Below, in pieces: positions 4,962 to 5,879 of a stretch of 5,879 bases of DNA. The stretch is taken from the NCBI GenBank assembly GCA_004293505.1, contig RDYY01000150.1, forward strand, positions 1 to 5,879. Reading direction: 5' to 3'. This DNA comes from Sphingobacteriia bacterium (GTDB lineage Bacteria > Bacteroidota > Bacteroidia > Chitinophagales > Chitinophagaceae). Each line of letters starts with the position of its first letter. Position 1 is the stretch's first letter. Made by a program: the position numbers and the translations under genes. The notes under the pieces are model-generated. The model saw only the letters and a list, made by a program, of their open reading frames with translations, searched no databases and was not told where the DNA came from.

Positions 4962-5879
4962 GTAATCCAACACCAATTGGCAAAAAGCTTTTACCCCCAC
5001 ATCCAATTTGCTGTCGTTGATTTGAAAACCAGGGGTATGGTGGTGGGTGGCATTTTCAGGGCTCAATTGGGGATCGCGTGCCCCCACGTTAAAGAAAAAC
5101 GCTGGGGCTTTTAAGCCATAAAATGAAAAGTCTTCTGCCCCTGTGGTCCAATGGATGGGTTTTACCTTGTCTTTGCCAGCCGCTTTCTGCAAGGATGCGA
5201 GAGAAGCAGACACCAAAGCGGGATCGTTCACGGTCACCAAGGTTTTGGTATCAATCATGACATCGGCTGTGGCCCCATGGGCTGCTGCAATTTGGGTGGC
5301 CATGCGGCGCATGCGCTCGTGCACTTGTTTTTGCATCTCAGGATCCAAGGTTCTGATGGTACCTTCCATGGTGGCCGTTTCAGGGATGATATTGGGCCTA
5401 ACCCCCGCTTGGATTTTCCCCACCGTAATGACCACGGGGGCTTGGGGCAAATCCATCTGGCGGCTGACAATGGTTTGCAAGCCAGCAATGATTTCGGCAC
5501 TGACCACTACTGGGTCCACCGCATTCCAAGGGCTGGCACCATGGCTTTGGCGGCCATTGACTTTGATGGTGAACCAATCAGAAGAAGCCATGAAAGCACC
5601 GGGCTTGTAGTAAATACTGCCCAGGTCTAATTCTGAGGAAATATGGATCCCAAACACAGCATCCACTTTGGGATTGTCCATGGCCCCTTCCTTGATCATC
5701 AAGGGTGCGCCTCCTTCTTCGTCTCCGGGAGGACCTTCTTCGGCAGGTTGAAACAAAAAGACCACCGATCCATTCAATTGGGGTTTGAGTTCACTCAACA
5801 CTTTGGCCGCACCCAAGAGCATGGCCATGTGGCTGTCGTGTCCGCAAGCGTGCATCACAGGTACAGTATTGCCCAAGTA
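4953..5879 (-). CDS. M20 family metal-dependent amidohydrolase (N-acyl amino acid/hippurate hydrolase type), 5' truncated by window
   Basis: The visible part is the last 308 residues of an M20D-type amidohydrolase, which removes acyl groups from N-acyl amino acids or related amides using two metal ions. Starting from the first complete codon (5879-5877, Tyr), metal-site motifs are MHACGHDSH (Cys12, His14), FQPAEEG (Glu47, Glu48), FGIHI (His79) and THHHTPGF near the C-terminus (His279-281). The dimerisation domain covers about 98-215, including GRQSHGASPWNAVDP (His113 contacts the active site of the partner subunit in relatives) and GVRPNIIPETATMEGTIRT. The family in Bacteroidota is about 430 residues, often with a signal peptide, so about 120 residues lie beyond the window; whether it is exported cannot be seen. 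The TTG near 5876 is an internal Leu, not a start. The substrate is not predictable. It stops at 4953-4955, 16 nt from yggS on the other strand. Confidence 0.92.
   Translation of the reverse strand, partial: YLGNTVPVMHACGHDSHMAMLLGAAKVLSELKPQLNGSVVFLFQPAEEGPPGDEEGGAPLMIKEGAMDNPKVDAVFGIHISSELDLGSIYYKPGAFMASSDWFTIKVNGRQSHGASPWNAVDPVVVSAEIIAGLQTIVSRQMDLPQAPVVITVGKIQAGVRPNIIPETATMEGTIRTLDPEMQKQVHERMRRMATQIAAAHGATADVMIDTKTLVTVNDPALVSASLASLQKAAGKDKVKPIHWTTGAEDFSFYGLKAPAFFFNVGARDPQLSPENATHHHTPGFQINDSKLDVGVKAFCQLVLDYKK

Noticed and set aside
4483..4965. 160-residue open frame on the plus strand
   Set aside because: It overlaps yggS in another frame; yggS carries all family motifs and the shadow has none.
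5143..5630. Two long plus-strand open frames opposite the amidohydrolase
   Set aside because: The minus-strand frame encodes a clear M20 enzyme; the plus-strand translations look like shadows.

Overview
The window reads as a piece of a Bacteroidota chromosome, most likely Chitinophagales/Chitinophagaceae or a close relative. This rests on protein style recalled from memory: a fused SpmA-SpmB membrane protein, a short YggS with the ...LQSNK... and SMGMSGDY motifs, and an M20 amidohydrolase of the Bacteroidota type. It is supported by a TAnnTTTG promoter element and by the absence of clear Shine-Dalgarno sequences before the genes. Nothing here looks like a phage, insertion sequence, CRISPR array or RNA gene.

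Layout. Positions 1-228 are the 3' end of an aconitase gene, closed by a strong intrinsic terminator (249-283). Positions 299-3069 hold a tight same-strand group: a fused SpmA/SpmB-type membrane protein broken by a frameshift near 977-1003, a small two-helix membrane protein with no ATG start, and a membrane-anchored zinc N-acetylmuramoyl-L-alanine amidase of the AmiD type. Spacings inside this group are only 2-4 nt. Positions 3070-3110 carry a Bacteroidota-type promoter with a 14-bp inverted repeat sitting between its two elements. It drives a short-chain-type acyl-CoA dehydrogenase (3111-4265), followed after 26 nt by a YggS/PLPBP-family PLP-binding protein (4292-4936). An M20 family amidohydrolase lies on the minus strand (4953-5879). 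It converges on yggS with a 16-nt gap and is cut at its 5' end by the window edge.

How the genes fit together. The aconitase (TCA cycle), acyl-CoA dehydrogenase (acyl-CoA oxidation), PLP homeostasis protein and amidohydrolase are ordinary metabolic genes. The membrane group is the most interesting part. In Bacillus, spmA and spmB follow dacB, a peptidoglycan carboxypeptidase gene. Here the fused homologue of SpmA/SpmB again sits in an apparent operon with a peptidoglycan hydrolase, in a lineage that makes no spores. That suggests a cell-envelope role, but it is inference.

No clear novel system is present. The points worth checking are the frameshift in the SpmAB fusion, the operator-like repeat in the acyl-CoA dehydrogenase promoter, and the SpmAB-small protein-amidase group.
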